64,000 bases of DNA, taken from Cucumis sativus. Taxonomy: Eukaryota; Streptophyta; Magnoliopsida; Cucurbitales; Cucurbitaceae. Below, in pieces: positions 50,471-63,724 of this stretch (positions are counted from its first letter, which is position 1; each line of letters opens with the position of its first letter). Location of the stretch: the NCBI RefSeq assembly GCF_000004075.3, contig NC_026657.2, positions 34,458,732 to 34,522,731 of the forward strand, read 5' to 3'. A program made the position numbers and the translations under genes. A model generated the notes under the pieces. That model was given only the letters and a program-made list of their open reading frames with translations, was not told where the DNA came from and searched no databases.

Positions 50471-50804
50471 AATTTCTCAAGCCGGGGTTCAAATCTCATG
50501 GTCTAATAAAATTATTCATCTATTAACAATTGGAAAGAACAAAGAAAAATTTCATCAGAATGCCTAAGGAAGAAGGTTCATGTTGGCATTTTGACAAACA
50601 CGTTATAAGCAACCAAAAACAACAGAACAGACGATGCAAACACAGACATAGCAATTCATGAACAACAAGGCATTCAAAAGCAGAATATCAACAAAATTCT
50701 TCATCAGTTAATGATAAAAAAATAATAATAATAACTCCCAACTCTAGTTCCACCAGAATGCCTACATTGTGAACCTTAAGAATTGAAGAAACTAACCAGC
50801 AAAA

Positions 50805-51380
50805 TCAAACAATAGAAATCTTCGCACCAGCCTCTTCAAGCTGCTTCTTCGCATCCTCCGCCTCTTCCTTCGAAATTCCTTCCTTAAACTTCTTCGGCAA
50901 ACCTTCAATCAACTCCTTCGCTTCCTTCAAGGCCAAGCTCGTCAAAGCCCTAACAGATTTAATAACCGCAATCCTCGCATTACTCGGCACTTCCTCAATA
51001 ACAACATCAAACTCCGTTTTCTCCTCGACAGCAGCAGCCGCATCATCACCTCCGGCAGCAGTGCCGGGAGCGACGGTGGCAGGAGCAGGGGCGAAGGAGG
51101 CAGCGGAAACGCCGAGTTTCTCTTGGAGGTAATCAACAAGGGTTCGTGCTTCTTCGAGAGTCAACTTGGAGATGACATCGCCGATTTCTGACACTTTCTC
51201 CGGAACAGCGACGGCGGAGATTGGGCGGTGATGAATCAGGCGAAGAGAGAGATTGGTGGGGGCGAAAGAAAAGGGGAAGCGGAGAGGAGTGGGTTTGAGG
51301 GAATGGGAGAAATTTGACGGATAAGAAGAAGAAGAAGAAGATGGGGATCGGAGAGATGCAGTGGAGAGAGTGGAAGACAT
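50805..51380 (-). CDS. RPL12: 50S ribosomal protein L12, chloroplastic (single exon, 191 aa)
   Basis: Nuclear-encoded stalk protein bL12c of the plastid ribosome, which recruits and stimulates translation factors. The transit peptide (about 1-56) is Ser-rich, from [13 protein letters not shown] to the HHRPISAVA region. The mature N-terminal dimerisation domain follows ([35 protein letters not shown]), then an Ala/Pro/Gly hinge ([20 protein letters not shown]), then the globular C-terminal domain with [38 protein letters not shown] and the end [10 protein letters not shown]. Length and intron-less structure fit the plant family. A GA-rich leader (CT-rich in plus-strand terms; 51386-51412) precedes the ATG. 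A tRNA gene on the same strand lies 232 bp upstream. Confidence 0.97.
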   Translation of the reverse strand: MSSTLSTASLRSPSSSSSSYPSNFSHSLKPTPLRFPFSFAPTNLSLRLIHHRPISAVAVPEKVSEIGDVISKLTLEEARTLVDYLQEKLGVSAASFAPAPATVAPGTAAGGDDAAAAVEEKTEFDVVIEEVPSNARIAVIKSVRALTSLALKEAKELIEGLPKKFKEGISKEEAEDAKKQLEEAGAKISIV

Positions 51381-51603
51381 TTTTGTAGAGAAGAGAAGAG
51401 AAGAGAGAATTTGGAGAAGAAGATAGGATAAAGTTGAGGACTTTGTAGTACAGTGACTTGAAGAAATGTAAGGCTAAATTTGAATTCTATTTCGGACGAA
51501 ACTGACCTTCAAAAATTCCTATGATTGGTAAAATATTAAGGGGTATTTTTGGTATAAAAATTGTCGGGAGAATTTTGTTTAATTGCCCGTAAAAGAAAAT
51601 TAT

Positions 51604-51609
51604 AAAAAA
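51604..51609 (-). terminator. Pol III terminator of tRNA-Pro
   Basis: A TTTTTT run on the minus strand, 3 nt after the mature tRNA 3' end. Confidence 0.85.
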
Positions 51610-51612
51610 GAC

Positions 51613-51684
51613 GGGGCATTCCGAGAATCGAACTCGGGACCTCTCGCACCCAAAGCGAGAATCATACCACTAGACCAAATGCCC
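51613..51684 (-). tRNA. tRNA-Pro (anticodon UGG)
   Basis: A 72-nt gene with no intron. The acceptor stem GGGCATT pairs with AATGCCC, with discriminator C at 51613. The D arm contains TGGTCTAGTGGTA (A box), the anticodon stem CTCGC/GCGAG encloses the loop TTTGGGT with anticodon TGG, and the T arm contains GAGTTCGATTCTC (B box). CCA is not encoded. A run of six T on the minus strand (51604-51609) follows the 3' end as the Pol III terminator. Confidence 0.97.
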
Positions 51685-54211
51685 TCTTTGAATGTACCAA
51701 CGACTTAAAATGAATAATAATTTAATTTCTGAAGATATATCAGGAAATTGCTGGCCCATGTCATTCGGCCCAAATTTAATTTCGAAGTGGACCCCGTTGG
51801 GGCCCAAGTTTGGGATGCCGATATGTTTACCAAGGGCAACAACGTAATTAAATAATTGAGAAATTAAATGAAAATAAAAATAAGTATATTACAAAAAAGT
51901 TTAATTCTGGTAAATATATTTTATGATTCACTAAATTCACATTAAAAAATATTAGTCTTTTAATGATAAAATTTGTAGCACTTGTCAAGTTCATAGTTAA
52001 TATTGTTTTTTAAAAGAATCAAATTCATCATGTAGGGGTCTAGTTGTTAATTCATAGCTTATAGATGAACAAAGTGGCTCATATGATAGATATGAAAAAA
52101 TTGCATCCATATGTTGTAAATTATAAAACTCCCTTGGTTTTGTAATCAAAGAATTTCAATATAATTTTTTATATCTATTATTTTTTCTTGAATCGTAAGA
52201 GAAGAAAAAAAGACCATTAAATATTATTAAATGAAACCAAAACGAAGCTACTAATGTTTCTACCAAATGGCTTTGAAATGAAAATAATGGGAGAAGGAAT
52301 GTGAAATTTAATATGAATGCATGCATGCACTTGCCATCTCATTCAAATATATAGATAATAATTTTGGAAAATAGAAAAATAAAAAAATCATATCCTAATT
52401 ATAATATATATATATATATTAAAAAAAGAAGTATTTGTTTTTCTATTATCCACTAATAAATATTTAATTAATGGAAAATTAAGGATGAATAGAAAGTGTT
52501 ACGACATTTCAAACAAATTTTAATCAAGTACTCGAGTATATACATTGATCTTTTGAGTATCGGCTTATATTAGTTAATGAAATGTTACGATAATTTTGAC
52601 TTATATTTAGTTGATATAATATTATATGGTAAGTTAAACAACGCTGATTAAGAACGATACTAAAAATAAATTTGGAATATGAATAAAGTTTCACATTATT
52701 AGCTAGATAAAAGAAAAAATCATATATATGTATGGGAATGAAGTTACGTTGAACTATAACTTGGTTGATGTACGATACATATGGTATATTTATGCTTGAT
52801 AAAACAAAATCTCTCTATTCTAAGGGTATGATAGACTTTTTGCATTTTTTTTTCGTGGTTTCTACTGCTTGATTATTCCTATCTTATATATTGTACTAAA
52901 AAAATTGTTGCTAATTTTTTTTCTAACATAACCGTCTGTTCAATCTTGAAGTATTTTCACAATAACATATCAATCTCAATGAAAGTATATAATTTGCTAA
53001 AATAAACATAACCTATATGATAATGAGAACACATGCGACGATTTTGATAATTTCACTTAAATCCACTTTGTTAGTTCTAGAAAACTATATACTTTAATTG
53101 ATGGGACAATAATGTTATATGAATAATATAAAAAGAAAATTAATTAGAAAATATACGTCGTTGTGTATACGAAAGAAAATCATCTAAATCCAACAAATTC
53201 ACGATGTCTTCTTGAAAACAATTTGACTCACTTTTCGGTGAGAGTTTCATGAGCAATTATCTCTCTTGGGATAGAATAAATGGTATACCTTTCTTATGAA
53301 AGCATTCACAAGATCCAACGAACTATATCGTGTAGAAATAAACTATACTTGAACAAAATTATAAAAAGAAGGAAATGTGCTTATGAAAAAGTTCAAAATG
53401 AAACATTTCCGTCTATTCTAGATTATTATTCAAACATTTCCGTCTCTACGAATAATCTATAATTGTAAACTCTTTTAAGAAATAAATACTAAACTTGTAA
53501 TTATACATTTAAAAATACACACATACTTTGTGTGTTAAAATAAAACAGTTACTATCCATAATGATATTTATTCAAAAAGTACTTAGGAAAAAACATCGGG
53601 TGAAGAATCAATAACACACCTTATTGACTTTAAAGGAGAAAGAAATACATATTGATGGGTAAGTGCTCTCGTTTTGACATCTCTTCGTGAAAGTACTATA
53701 TAAATCAAATCCGACTCTTCGTGTAAATCAAGTTTAGAGTATGTTTTTCTTATTCAATAATAGGGTTGGAATGGTCTATTTATAAGAAAAGAGACTCATC
53801 ATTACCTCGTTGGATTATTGGACTTACATTTCCATTCCATCTTTAGGTTGTTTATTGATAATAACTAGTCAATGATAGTGTCTACCTACCAAGATTCAAA
53901 CTTGATTTCTCGAGCTACTCAAGGACTATAAAATATCAATTACGTCGATATCAAAACTATTAATTTTACAACCATACATATATACACACATATACAATTA
54001 AGTAGTTTTTTACTCACATAAATTAATAAAGTTATATTGTTTATTATTGTATATATCTAATTTGTATCATAATGAATTTTATGGATGAAATCATTTCGTC
54101 TTTAAATATGATCAACAATATAGGTTTGAACATAGTCCAACTCGAATATATATTTGATTACATTACCTTAAAACGAACTCTTGACTATAAAAAATGAGTA
54201 GGTGCATTTAC

Positions 54212-54316
54212 CCTTTTTGAGGTTGTTACTGAGCAAGAGGTCAATAGCGGCCAACCTCCCTCGATGCAATGCATGGTTGGTTACTAACCTCTGTCCTAAC
54301 TGCAAGAAGCTCCTTA
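54212..54316 (-). other. Exon-like fragment of unknown origin
   Basis: On the minus strand a polypyrimidine acceptor (TTTACAG, AG at 54317-54318) precedes 105 nt of open, GC-richer sequence reading SFLQLGQRLVTNHALHRGRL and onward to LLLSNNLKK. A consensus-like donor GGTAAAT follows. No partner exons are visible within several kilobases. It may be a transduplicated or relic exon; I do not recognise the protein. Confidence 0.28.
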
Positions 54317-57300
54317 CTGTAAAGAAATGAAGAAACTTGTATACACAAAATCCAATGCATCGCGAGAAAACTAACATGATTACTAAATTGGCGACCATAA
54401 GAAAAAAAAACGTGGTGAAAAAATTGGTAGTGGAAAATAAAATATGTGTTATTACAAATAATTGAACAATCTAATGACAATAATTGTGGCTCCTAAAAGG
54501 TAGTCACGTCAAGAATAGTTCGCGATTAAAAGTAGTGACACGTATCAATTCACATTAATGATGAACAAACTGAAGTCTAATTTAAAATTGCTTTTGTTTT
54601 TAAAAATAAATATGGACCACTGTACTTTTGGAAAGAAAAAAAATGGAGACAGTGTAGCTAAAAATAGTCTTTCAAATTTGAGTTTAGTATCTATTTGGTC
54701 TCCGTAAAATTAATAGTGAACGTTTTAGCTTCAAGGTTTATAAAATATTTCTAAATGATTCGTCCACTGAACAAACACTAACATCAAACTTCATCAACCA
54801 AAATATATACACTAAAAGGAAACTTGAAAATAGCAATAGATTATGGCCGAGTTAGAAATTTTTAGTTTTTTTCTTTTCGTAATTTCACCTTTTTTTAATG
54901 AATAACGTAGTAATAGAAGATTTAAATCAACAAGTTCTTTGTCGTTAAAGCTACATTTTTTTGTCATTACTTTTTAAAATGCTTTTCTTTTGTATATACA
55001 TTTTCGAGGATAAGAAAATCCGAGTTCAAATCCTCCACCCAAATTGTACTACTTAAAAAGACCTTTAAACAAAAAGAATATTCATGTATTTTCAAGTTGC
55101 ATGCATTATTTGTTATGCATTTGATGGGAAAAAAACAACCACATAGATAGAGAAGTAATATACATATGTATATATAAATTAATAAACGTATACTTTTTTT
55201 TATTCAAAGGATCTCGTTGAGTTCTTACACTCAAATTAGTAAGCAAATAACGAAATTTATTTACTATTATTACATTTTCTTTTAGTTCAATATCTATAAA
55301 GTTGTAAAGAGCAAACTCAAAGTCTCTTCCCTATTAATACTGATTAATACGTAAGTTAATATCTCACTTTAGATGTCTCTAACCACGCGGTCAATGTTAA
55401 AGTTTAAAACAATATATGGTTTTATTTTTCACTATCTCTCTCATATGGCCGACCCAACATGTGAAACTTATTCAAATTTCACATGGGATGCCAAATTGCA
55501 ATTCAATAATCTTCTTCATCTTTGTATATATATAATAACACATATATTTTATTATATTTTTAATTAACAACAAGAAATTAAAACATGTGATCAAGATAGA
55601 TAAAAAAGAAAATTAATCAATTAAAAAAAATAATGAGTGGCTGATAAAAGAAGAGAGATCACTTTCTAAAAGGCAAAGCGGGGAAAAGCCTCCCTAACAA
55701 AATGTGTCCATTTGCTTTCAAAAACTTTCTTATAAAAGATAGTGAACGAAACAACAAACTTCTCATTTAGGGTTCTTTGAATAAGGAGTTGGATGCTAAA
55801 GTTGTGAGTTTGGTACTCTCTATATTGCAAATCCAACCTCCCATTATTATCATTCCTACCTAACTTTTTGTACCTAATGTTTTCTCTCTCGATCTTCTTC
55901 TTTTTCCTTTTAATTCCTTATAGATGACAGTGACATAAGTCTATCAATGTCTATCATTAATGGACAGTAATATTTCACTACATTTGTAAATATTTTAGTT
56001 CATTTTACTATATAGTTGAAAACAATCAAGATAAACAATGATATTTTGGTTCATTTGAAAAAAAAATTGTACTATTTAATTTTTTTTTATTTTGTTTCTT
56101 AAGCTTTTAGAACGGGTGGTGTTAATTAAATTAAAACATGATATATGATCTCTAATAATATATTGTTTTTATTTAGACATTTTCTGACATTAATTTTATA
56201 TTTGACCAATCGTGTATATTGATCAACTTTTGGGTTTGTTGATTATTTGATTATTGATATTGATGTATTGAACATATACTAATTAAACACATTATTAAAC
56301 ACACTATAATACTAGCAAATTAGCATGATTTAACTGACATAGTATTTATATTTGGTTTATATACTATCAACCTTGAATTCAGAAGTTTGATAAACACACA
56401 TTAGAACGTATTCTTTATAAGTTATTTCAAGCCTCTATACCTAACCCAAAAAATCAACGCGATGAGAATGCTTCTTCTAAGGTTCAAACTTTGACATAAG
56501 AAAGTTAGAAATCGATCATATCAATAGATTATAACGTATATGATATGCCGGTTAAGTTAGTAGAAGAAAATGGATAATTTGGAAGTACACATGTGTGATC
56601 ATATATCAAGATAGTTATAGTTATAGTATGAGAGGTCATGTTAAAATATTTCCTAATATGTATTACCAATTTTAACTCATACACATTGCCTAAATATTTT
56701 AACCCTTCAATCATTCCTAGTTCTCAATGGAAAAAAATACACATGTTCTAGTTAATTATTCTAAGAAAGTACTTTATCACATATAATGAGATTTTATTTA
56801 TTTATTTAATAAAGACTTCATCTTCTTGTCCTAAAAACTTTTACAATAACTCCAATCACAAAACCTAATTCAAATGATAACAAAATACAACAAATTAACA
56901 ACTCATCTTGAAAAAATCTCAACACTACCATCCGTTTTTGTTTGTGAACACGAACGAAGAGAATAACCAAACCCACAATTACTATAGTATGATAGTAACA
57001 TGCGAAGAGATTTATTAAAGAGAACGATATTGAATGAAAAAAATATTTAGGCGTATTTTCGGTTACACTTAGTTTTGTGCCACTTATATTGGACAACATC
57101 AAGTTTCATCTCAAATTTAGTTGAAAATAATATAATGTTTCTTTTAATTAAGATTACGAGATAGTCTATTATTGAATTTTTCACTTTAGGTTCACAATTC
57201 TTGAATCATGTTTGAATTTTTTTTTTTTTATCGAGTACTACTTGAGCTTTATGGGCTTTGATATTGCATTAGATAGCACAATGATTTATCTCAAATCCAT

Positions 57301-58437
57301 AAGGTCGTGTGTTAGAACTCCTGTAATGTCCTATTTCTTTTCTCTCCTTAATTAATATTCACTTCTACATGTTAGTCTTTTACACATATTCAAGCATCAA
57401 CAAGTGAGAATAATCTTAAATTGTTGTTATAATTAAATTTACAATAACCGATCATTAGGTTAAACTAGCACTAGGCCGATTCTTTTATGATTTAACATAA
57501 CTCATTCAAATATTCAATTAATGTTTGTTATGTGACAAAGTCTTTTTTTATATTATTGTGTGGTTAAAGACACAATCTACGAAAGTAAATGAAATTTAAG
57601 TTGAACTCAAATATTAGATTTGAATAAACAGAAGATGATGTGAGTTTACGAGAATAGTCGACATGTGATAACATGTTAAAACGAGTGGACATGAATGTAG
57701 GTAATGACATGTGAAAGACTTTTAATTTGCTTCAAAATTGAGCAATGCAAGAGTTAGGCTGATGTCGATCTCTTGAGGTTTCATGGCAATGCAAGAGAAT
57801 AATGGGAAATGTATTTATGTGAAAGATAATGATCAATGAAGAGGGAAAAAGAAAAAGGCTTCATTTGCTCGACAAAAATTATGTATGGATTCCTATTTTC
57901 ACTTTCCTTACACGTGTCAATTTCTTGTGGCTTTAGTTTGGTAAACAATAATTATAAAAGCTTATTTATTTCTTTAATTAAAAATAGACAAAAAGAGAAA
58001 TAAAATCACTTGTTTTCAAGTTGTTTTTTATAACACCATTTTAAAAAAAAAAAGCAATTTCTCTTATATATTAATTATTTGATAATAAAGATTGGTTTGC
58101 TTTTCAATTAAAGTATTGTCTAAATTGATTTGAAAAAGTCATCTTATCCTAAATTATTGAGAATATAGAGAGTGAGATATCTCCATAGTTATTGGTTTAT
58201 AAGAAAAACCCACCATTATTGTCTAAATTGATCTTTTTAATATGCTTTGTTCATATAAATTTTTCTTCTCCCTGTTTAGATTATATTTATTAAAAAATTA
58301 AGAGATTATATCGTCTAAATACATTAGAATTTAAGGCTAATTTTTAGAGTGATAAAGTATTGAGTATAGATCAATTGACAGAAAATTTGTACCACTGATT
58401 TTTAGGTTAGGGGTTTGATTTTTTCTGCACAATATTG

Positions 58438-58540
58438 TATTTGATATTAAATTAAATTTATTTTTACCTATCAACTTTTTTTGGTTAAATTAGTGATTTA
58501 AGATATTGTCAGAGCTGGTGATCCTGAAAGGTTCGATTTT
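58438..58540 (-). repeat. Inverted dispersed-repeat copy followed by a primer-binding-site-like phrase
   Basis: TTTTTTGGTTAAATTAGTGATTTAAG (58477-58502, in two pieces) is the reverse complement of the repeat at 49201-49440. It is followed by ATATTGTCAGAGC, close to TGGTATCAGAGC, the initiator-Met-tRNA primer site of plant LTR elements. This suggests a degenerate LTR end plus primer site. No coding part is visible. Confidence 0.38.
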
Positions 58541-59716
58541 AAAATCTTTGCAACGTTATTTCCTCTTTCCATTTAATATTGTAAAAAAAAGTTTAGAAAA
58601 GTGAGAGAGAGAGATAGAAAAAGGTGATGTTGATGTCTCTATCTATGACCAACCCTTTTGCTTTCTCAAAAATGGATTGCAACTTGGATGAATAATAATG
58701 AAGATAAATTTCTTCCTTAAACTCTTAGAAATTGACCAATTTTACAATAGTCATGACATTGATGGTTGAGCTAGAAAAGTATAATATTAGACTTTGCATT
58801 CCTTGTAATTCAATATTTTCAAATTCTCTCCATAACTTTTGGTTCTACGTTCATGGTTTCGTGAAAGAAAATAAATGGTTTAATAATGAACTTCCAAAGA
58901 GAATTACTTGAAGCCATCAAAATCCTACATTGCCCTAATCTTCAAGTTATCATATATCAACATTTTCCAAACTTTAAAAAACTATGTGAACTTTTACACT
59001 TTTGTCCTAAAATTTTTATATTTGATCTTTAACCTTTCAATTTTGTATTTAATATAAATATAATGACTTATTTGAATCTTATATATCTTCGATTCCTCTT
59101 CGAATTCGATTTTTTTAAAGTTGAAGAATATATAGATGTAATAGACACAAAATTAAAAGTTTAGAGTTGTTATTAGACATAAAAGTTATTTTTAATTAAC
59201 TTTGTATCTATAATCTATCGGTTAATCTTTATGAGTTTTGAATATAACAAATTTAAAAGTTTAGAAATCCATTATTATATATACATTTCTAATGCTTATT
59301 CACAAACTTCATAATGATCTGAAAGCTATATATTAAGTTGACATTTTAGTTTAAACCAATCAACACACATGAACACTGAGCAATAAGCCAAGGGCTAGAA
59401 CATTATAGCCTCATATTATAAGACATGATAAAAAGAGAAGTAGAGATATACACATCAAGGGGAAATGATACTCATATTTCCCAATCTATATATATAAAAT
59501 ATAAGAGAGAAAATATGCAAACTTTTTAAACACAAAGCAATATATGCTTTAGTCTACTTATATATAACTGGAAAAATATACATATATATTTTTTCCAAAC
59601 TATATATAGACAACCCTAATGATATATATTGAACCAAAATAATGAAATATTTCAGGTTCAAATATCATCCATATATATATATAGATATTGTTCTTTTTTT
59701 TAAATATGATTTAATT

Positions 59717-62700
59717 TTATTCAGCATTGAGAAGTTGCATAGACCAGAGATCCTCCATGCTCCAATAGTTATCATTGGAATTATCAGTTGGGGGCAAAGG
59801 CACTGAGAAAGCATCAATGTTTTGAGAGTATGTTGGTGGAGAATAGGTTTCCATTGGATCCATTGTGTATGAAACTTGGCAGCTACTTGAACTTGCAGCT
59901 TGTTCATTATTCATAATTTGATGATGATGGTGATGATGATGATCTTGAGATGATAATAATATATTTGTGCTGCTTTGTGGAGTGTGGAAGCCATGTGCTT
60001 GCTTTATGTGCTTTTGAATTCTCGTCCTCCAGTAGTTCTTTATCTCATTATCAGTCCTTCCTGGAAGTTGTTTCGCTATTTTCGACCACCTATATGAATA
60101 TATTCAAAACGTAATTAATTAAACATACATTCAAAAGATGGAGAAATCTCTTGCAATCTTTGTAAGATTCAACTTGATCAGAAAAAGTGTGTTAAATTAC
60201 TATTGCACATTATAATTATTATAAAATCCGACATGTTCACTTACTAACTTTTTAGATAGAAACTTCATGTTTATTATTTCATATAGTATAAAAGCACTAT
60301 CCAACAAGTTCTAACAAACATTTCATTCCAATAAAAAAATGTAATTATTCATCTCACTATGAATTGGTAAGGGATCATAACATCAAATACTGAAGTAGAA
60401 ATTGATAATGCAAGTCTATGTAAGCTAATACATGAGCATGCATGCCTAGTTAGCAACTAACTTTAAGATCAACATGTTCGAGATCGAGCAATTCTATAAT
60501 GATTTAAATTACTTTTGTTTTTAATAATTCTAAACTAATTTTGATGATAGAAAAACATGTTTAAGAGTTGATTTTTGAATACGAACAAAGGCCACGTTTT
60601 ACTCTTACAAAATTCCTAAAAGAAACATGAAGTAATTACAGAAGAGAGGAGAAAATATATATATAAAAAAGTATAGAATAACCGTCATGTAATAATTGAT
60701 TATATAAATAAAGAATACATATAGGGAAAATGACAATGTGACAATAAGAACAATCATCAGCAACCAAGAGACAAGAATAGATGGAAATCAGAAAATGTGT
60801 CATAATATTTACACACATGTTTGAATTGAGATAAAATTAATTAAATGATTTGTTATATATATATATATATATAATTTTAAAATAAAAGTGAAATGGATTT
60901 AGAGCCATGAAAAATTGAGGTAATTAATTAATTAATTTAAAAAGAATTTGTGGGTTAAATTTGAAGGGGTCATGTTCCATGGCTGAAAATCAATCTCTTC
61001 TACATAAGACTTCTTGTATTTAAAGGACTCTAAAGATCTCAAGGCTTTGAAAGCATTTTGTATCATAGAAGGAAAAGAAAAAAAGAAAAAAGTGTTCACA
61101 AAATCAATGTACAAAAATGCAAACACACAAAGTCAGATTCAGTTTCAAGTTTCCAACTTGAGAAGACAATGCTGAATCTCACAGGTAGTGTTCTTCAAAA
61201 TGCATGGCTACTCCTCAAACAATTATTCATTCTTAATTTCCCCTCTCATAACTTTTTCTTCCAAAAAACACTCATTTTATCTGAACTTTTCGTGTTGATC
61301 AAAACTTTTAACGTTTTAGATTCAAAGTATATTTGTATATACACTAACATTTAAAAAACAATTGAAAATATTGCAAAACATATCATAGTCTATCACTATC
61401 GATAGCCATATTGTTATACGTTTTATCATTATCCAACGGAAGTTCAATCAAATTTGAAAAAGACTAATAATTTGTATTTTTCTTTTTCTCAATTGTTTAT
61501 TTGTTTATTTATGTAATTTTAGTCAAATAAATATGGGCAGAGCAAAAAAACAAAAGTTGTAGATTTTTTTTTTTTTTTTTTTGAAAGGGTATTTTGAGTG
61601 ATGCGAAGACAAAGAAAATGGTGGCTGTTTGTTTGTTTATAAAATTATTGTAATTTTTTATTTGATTTGATTTTGGTGATGAATAAAAAGGAAAATCCAT
61701 GTGGCTAAGTGGTGTGGGGTTTAGCTAAAAATGGAAATTTTTTATTGCAAAATGTCTTCTCTTTCCTCTCTCATTTCACCAATATGCTTTTCTTATATTC
61801 CCACCAGCTGTAATTATTACAACACATCTCTTTTTTCTCTAAATAAATGTATTCCTCAATTTTCCATTTTCATATATATATATATATATATATGTATACA
61901 CACATATTGTACACTAACATATATTAAATATAGTTTTACGATATACATATTATATATGTCTGAATGTATGACTATGAGGTACCATAAATAAATATATATA
62001 TAGTTTTATAAAATTAAAAATTTAACAATAGTAAGGTAAAAAAATTAATTAAAAAACTATGATAATAAACTCTTGGACTTTTTCTATTAGAGCTTTTTCT
62101 AAATTGTAATTTAACTCATCTAGTTATCTAAATAAAATTTAATTATGTCAGGTCATAGAATTTTTGTAAAGAAAAGTAAGATCATAAATTGTACCTAATT
62201 ATTGTTTAGCCACTCTCTTTCTCTTTCTTTTTCTCTCTACTTTTTATGTATGATCTAATTCAATCAGTACTATATTTTCTTATCTAATTTTAATAATTAA
62301 ATATCTCAAATATATGGATTGTATTTCTAATGATAAATTTTGAAATATTAGTATTCGAGAAACAATTTTTTTTATAAAGAGTTGATATGAGATTAGTAAA
62401 TTCAGCTAAAATATTAATTTAATTTAAAAATACACACATATAAATAGTATTTTTTTTAAATTAAAAATAAAGAAAGGAAGATGTGTGAAAAAAAATCAAG
62501 AAAAATAGTAAACATATGAAATTAAAAAGAAACACAATTCCATATTGAAAAATATATATGAGTTGGGAAAAGAAATATTTTTTTGAGAAAAAAAAAGTCA
62601 AAAGCAAAATTTATCATATTACGTTATTACATATCCCATGCAAAATCTTTTTTTCCCTTCTCAATTCTCTCAAGTGTAGATCATAGAAAAATTAAAAGAA

Positions 62701-63580
62701 AATTTAAAACATATATATATATTGTATTGTATGTATGTAGAAGTAAATCAGAATTTTGGTGGCCATGAATCTAAAACAAACGTGTTGCAAATCTTTTTCG
62801 TGGCCATGAAAGCCTCAAGGTGTTCTTCTCTTGCCAAACCTCTCTCGTCTCTCTCTCCTATGAATCTTTTAAAAACTAGGCTCCATAATCTCGGTCGTCC
62901 AATTCCGTCGATCGGTAGGTGATCGGAGACAAAAAAAACATCCCCCATCTATCTTTTCTTCGTAAAAATCATTTGATTTTTGGTTCTTAGACCTAATAAA
63001 ATGTTAGATTGATCAATCTTGTTTATTTATAACTATATCGATTATTACGTGTTAAATATTTATATTCTCACTTTATCGGTCTTTTTACGTGTTGAACTGT
63101 ATAATAATATATATGTTAGTTTAAATTAGATTTTGATGTTATATTTAAAAATACATATATATTAATATTAATATTATACGTAAATATTTCGAAGAATAAA
63201 CTTACTTGTTTCCCCATTTTGCATGAAGTTCCATAATCAACAGTTGTTCGTCTGGGGTGATGTTACCACGTCGGACGTCAGGACGGAGGTAGTTCAACCA
63301 CCGAAGTCGACAACTCTTCCCGGTACGTTTCAGACCTAAAACGACGATGTTTTTTTTTTTCGAGGAGGAGAAAAATTAGGGTTTTTCTTAGAAAGAATAA
63401 ACTTAGGAGAAAGTTAGAATATTATTTACCAGCAGATTTAGCAAGAGAGTTCCAAACACCTTCACCATGATTGGCTATATAGTTGATGAGAATCAAATCT
63501 TCTTCCATAGTCCATGGCCCTTTTCTAACTTCCACATCTTGTGGTGAGTTATTATTATTATTGCATGCTCTTTTATCCAT
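59717..63580 (-). CDS. MYB21: R2R3-MYB transcription factor, MYB21/MYB24/MYB305 group (3 exons, 217 aa)
   Basis: Nuclear DNA-binding regulator. This subgroup (S19) acts downstream of jasmonate/JAZ in stamen and petal maturation and floral scent (family knowledge). Exons in transcript order: 63430-63580, 63206-63335, 59717-60089; 654 nt closes in frame. Start [15 protein letters not shown]2 (about 20-70) has Trp23, Trp43 and Trp63 ([47 protein letters not shown]). R3 (about 72-122) has Ile76, Trp95 and Trp114 ([51 protein letters not shown]). The tail has a seven-His run (144-150), [11 protein letters not shown] and the subgroup's C-terminal activation motif [17 protein letters not shown]. Residue 94 is Lys where relatives often have Arg. 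Intron 2 is 3.1 kb, large for this family. A (GA)n/(CT)n leader and TATA box lie upstream. Confidence 0.95.
60854..60873. repeat. (TA)n microsatellite in MYB intron 2
   Basis: A TA dinucleotide run. A similar run lies at 61872-61893, also inside intron 2. Confidence 0.88.
62715..62935. other. GC-richer island inside MYB intron 2
   Basis: About 220 bases of markedly higher GC within very AT-rich intron DNA. Frames are open on both strands (for example [20 protein letters not shown] on plus and [20 protein letters not shown] on minus). The phrase GTGGCCATGAA recurs about 40 bp apart (near 62759 and 62800). It looks like an inserted fragment of another sequence, probably a transposon piece. Not identified. 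Confidence 0.35.
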
Positions 63581-63601
63581 TTTTTTCTATACCTCTCCTC
63601 A

Positions 63602-63683
63602 AAGAGAGAGAGAGAGAAATGGAAAAGAGAGAGAGAGAAAGAGAGAGAAAAAAATGGAAGAAGAAGAGAGAGAGAGAGAGATG
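63602..63683. repeat. (GA)n / (CT)n tract in the MYB 5' leader
   Basis: Several GAGAGA runs separated by short interruptions. They read as CT repeats in the transcript and are common in plant 5' UTRs. Confidence 0.85.
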
Positions 63684-63717
63684 GAGAAAGTTAATAAGAT
63701 AATGGGGGTAGCTAGGG

Positions 63718-63724
63718 TTTTATA
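63718..63724 (-). promoter_or_regulatory. TATA box of the MYB gene
   Basis: TATAAAA on the minus strand, about 138 nt upstream of the start codon (63578-63580). The intervening leader is dominated by a (CT)n tract. Confidence 0.65.

Larger units (their letters stand above)
51700..59716. other. 8-kb AT-rich intergenic region between tRNA-Pro and the MYB gene
   Basis: Mostly A/T-rich DNA with (TA)n runs, SINE or LTR-like tRNA phrases (around 55020-55045 and 58495-58540), an exon-like fragment at 54212-54316 and an inverted dispersed-repeat copy at about 58438-58502. Open frames of 60-95 codons here have no recognisable content. Confidence 0.55.

Noticed and set aside
54241-54480. 79-codon minus-strand frame overlapping the exon-like fragment in another frame.
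   Set aside because: It ends inside the fragment and shows no splice or family support; the other frame spans the splice-bounded interval cleanly.
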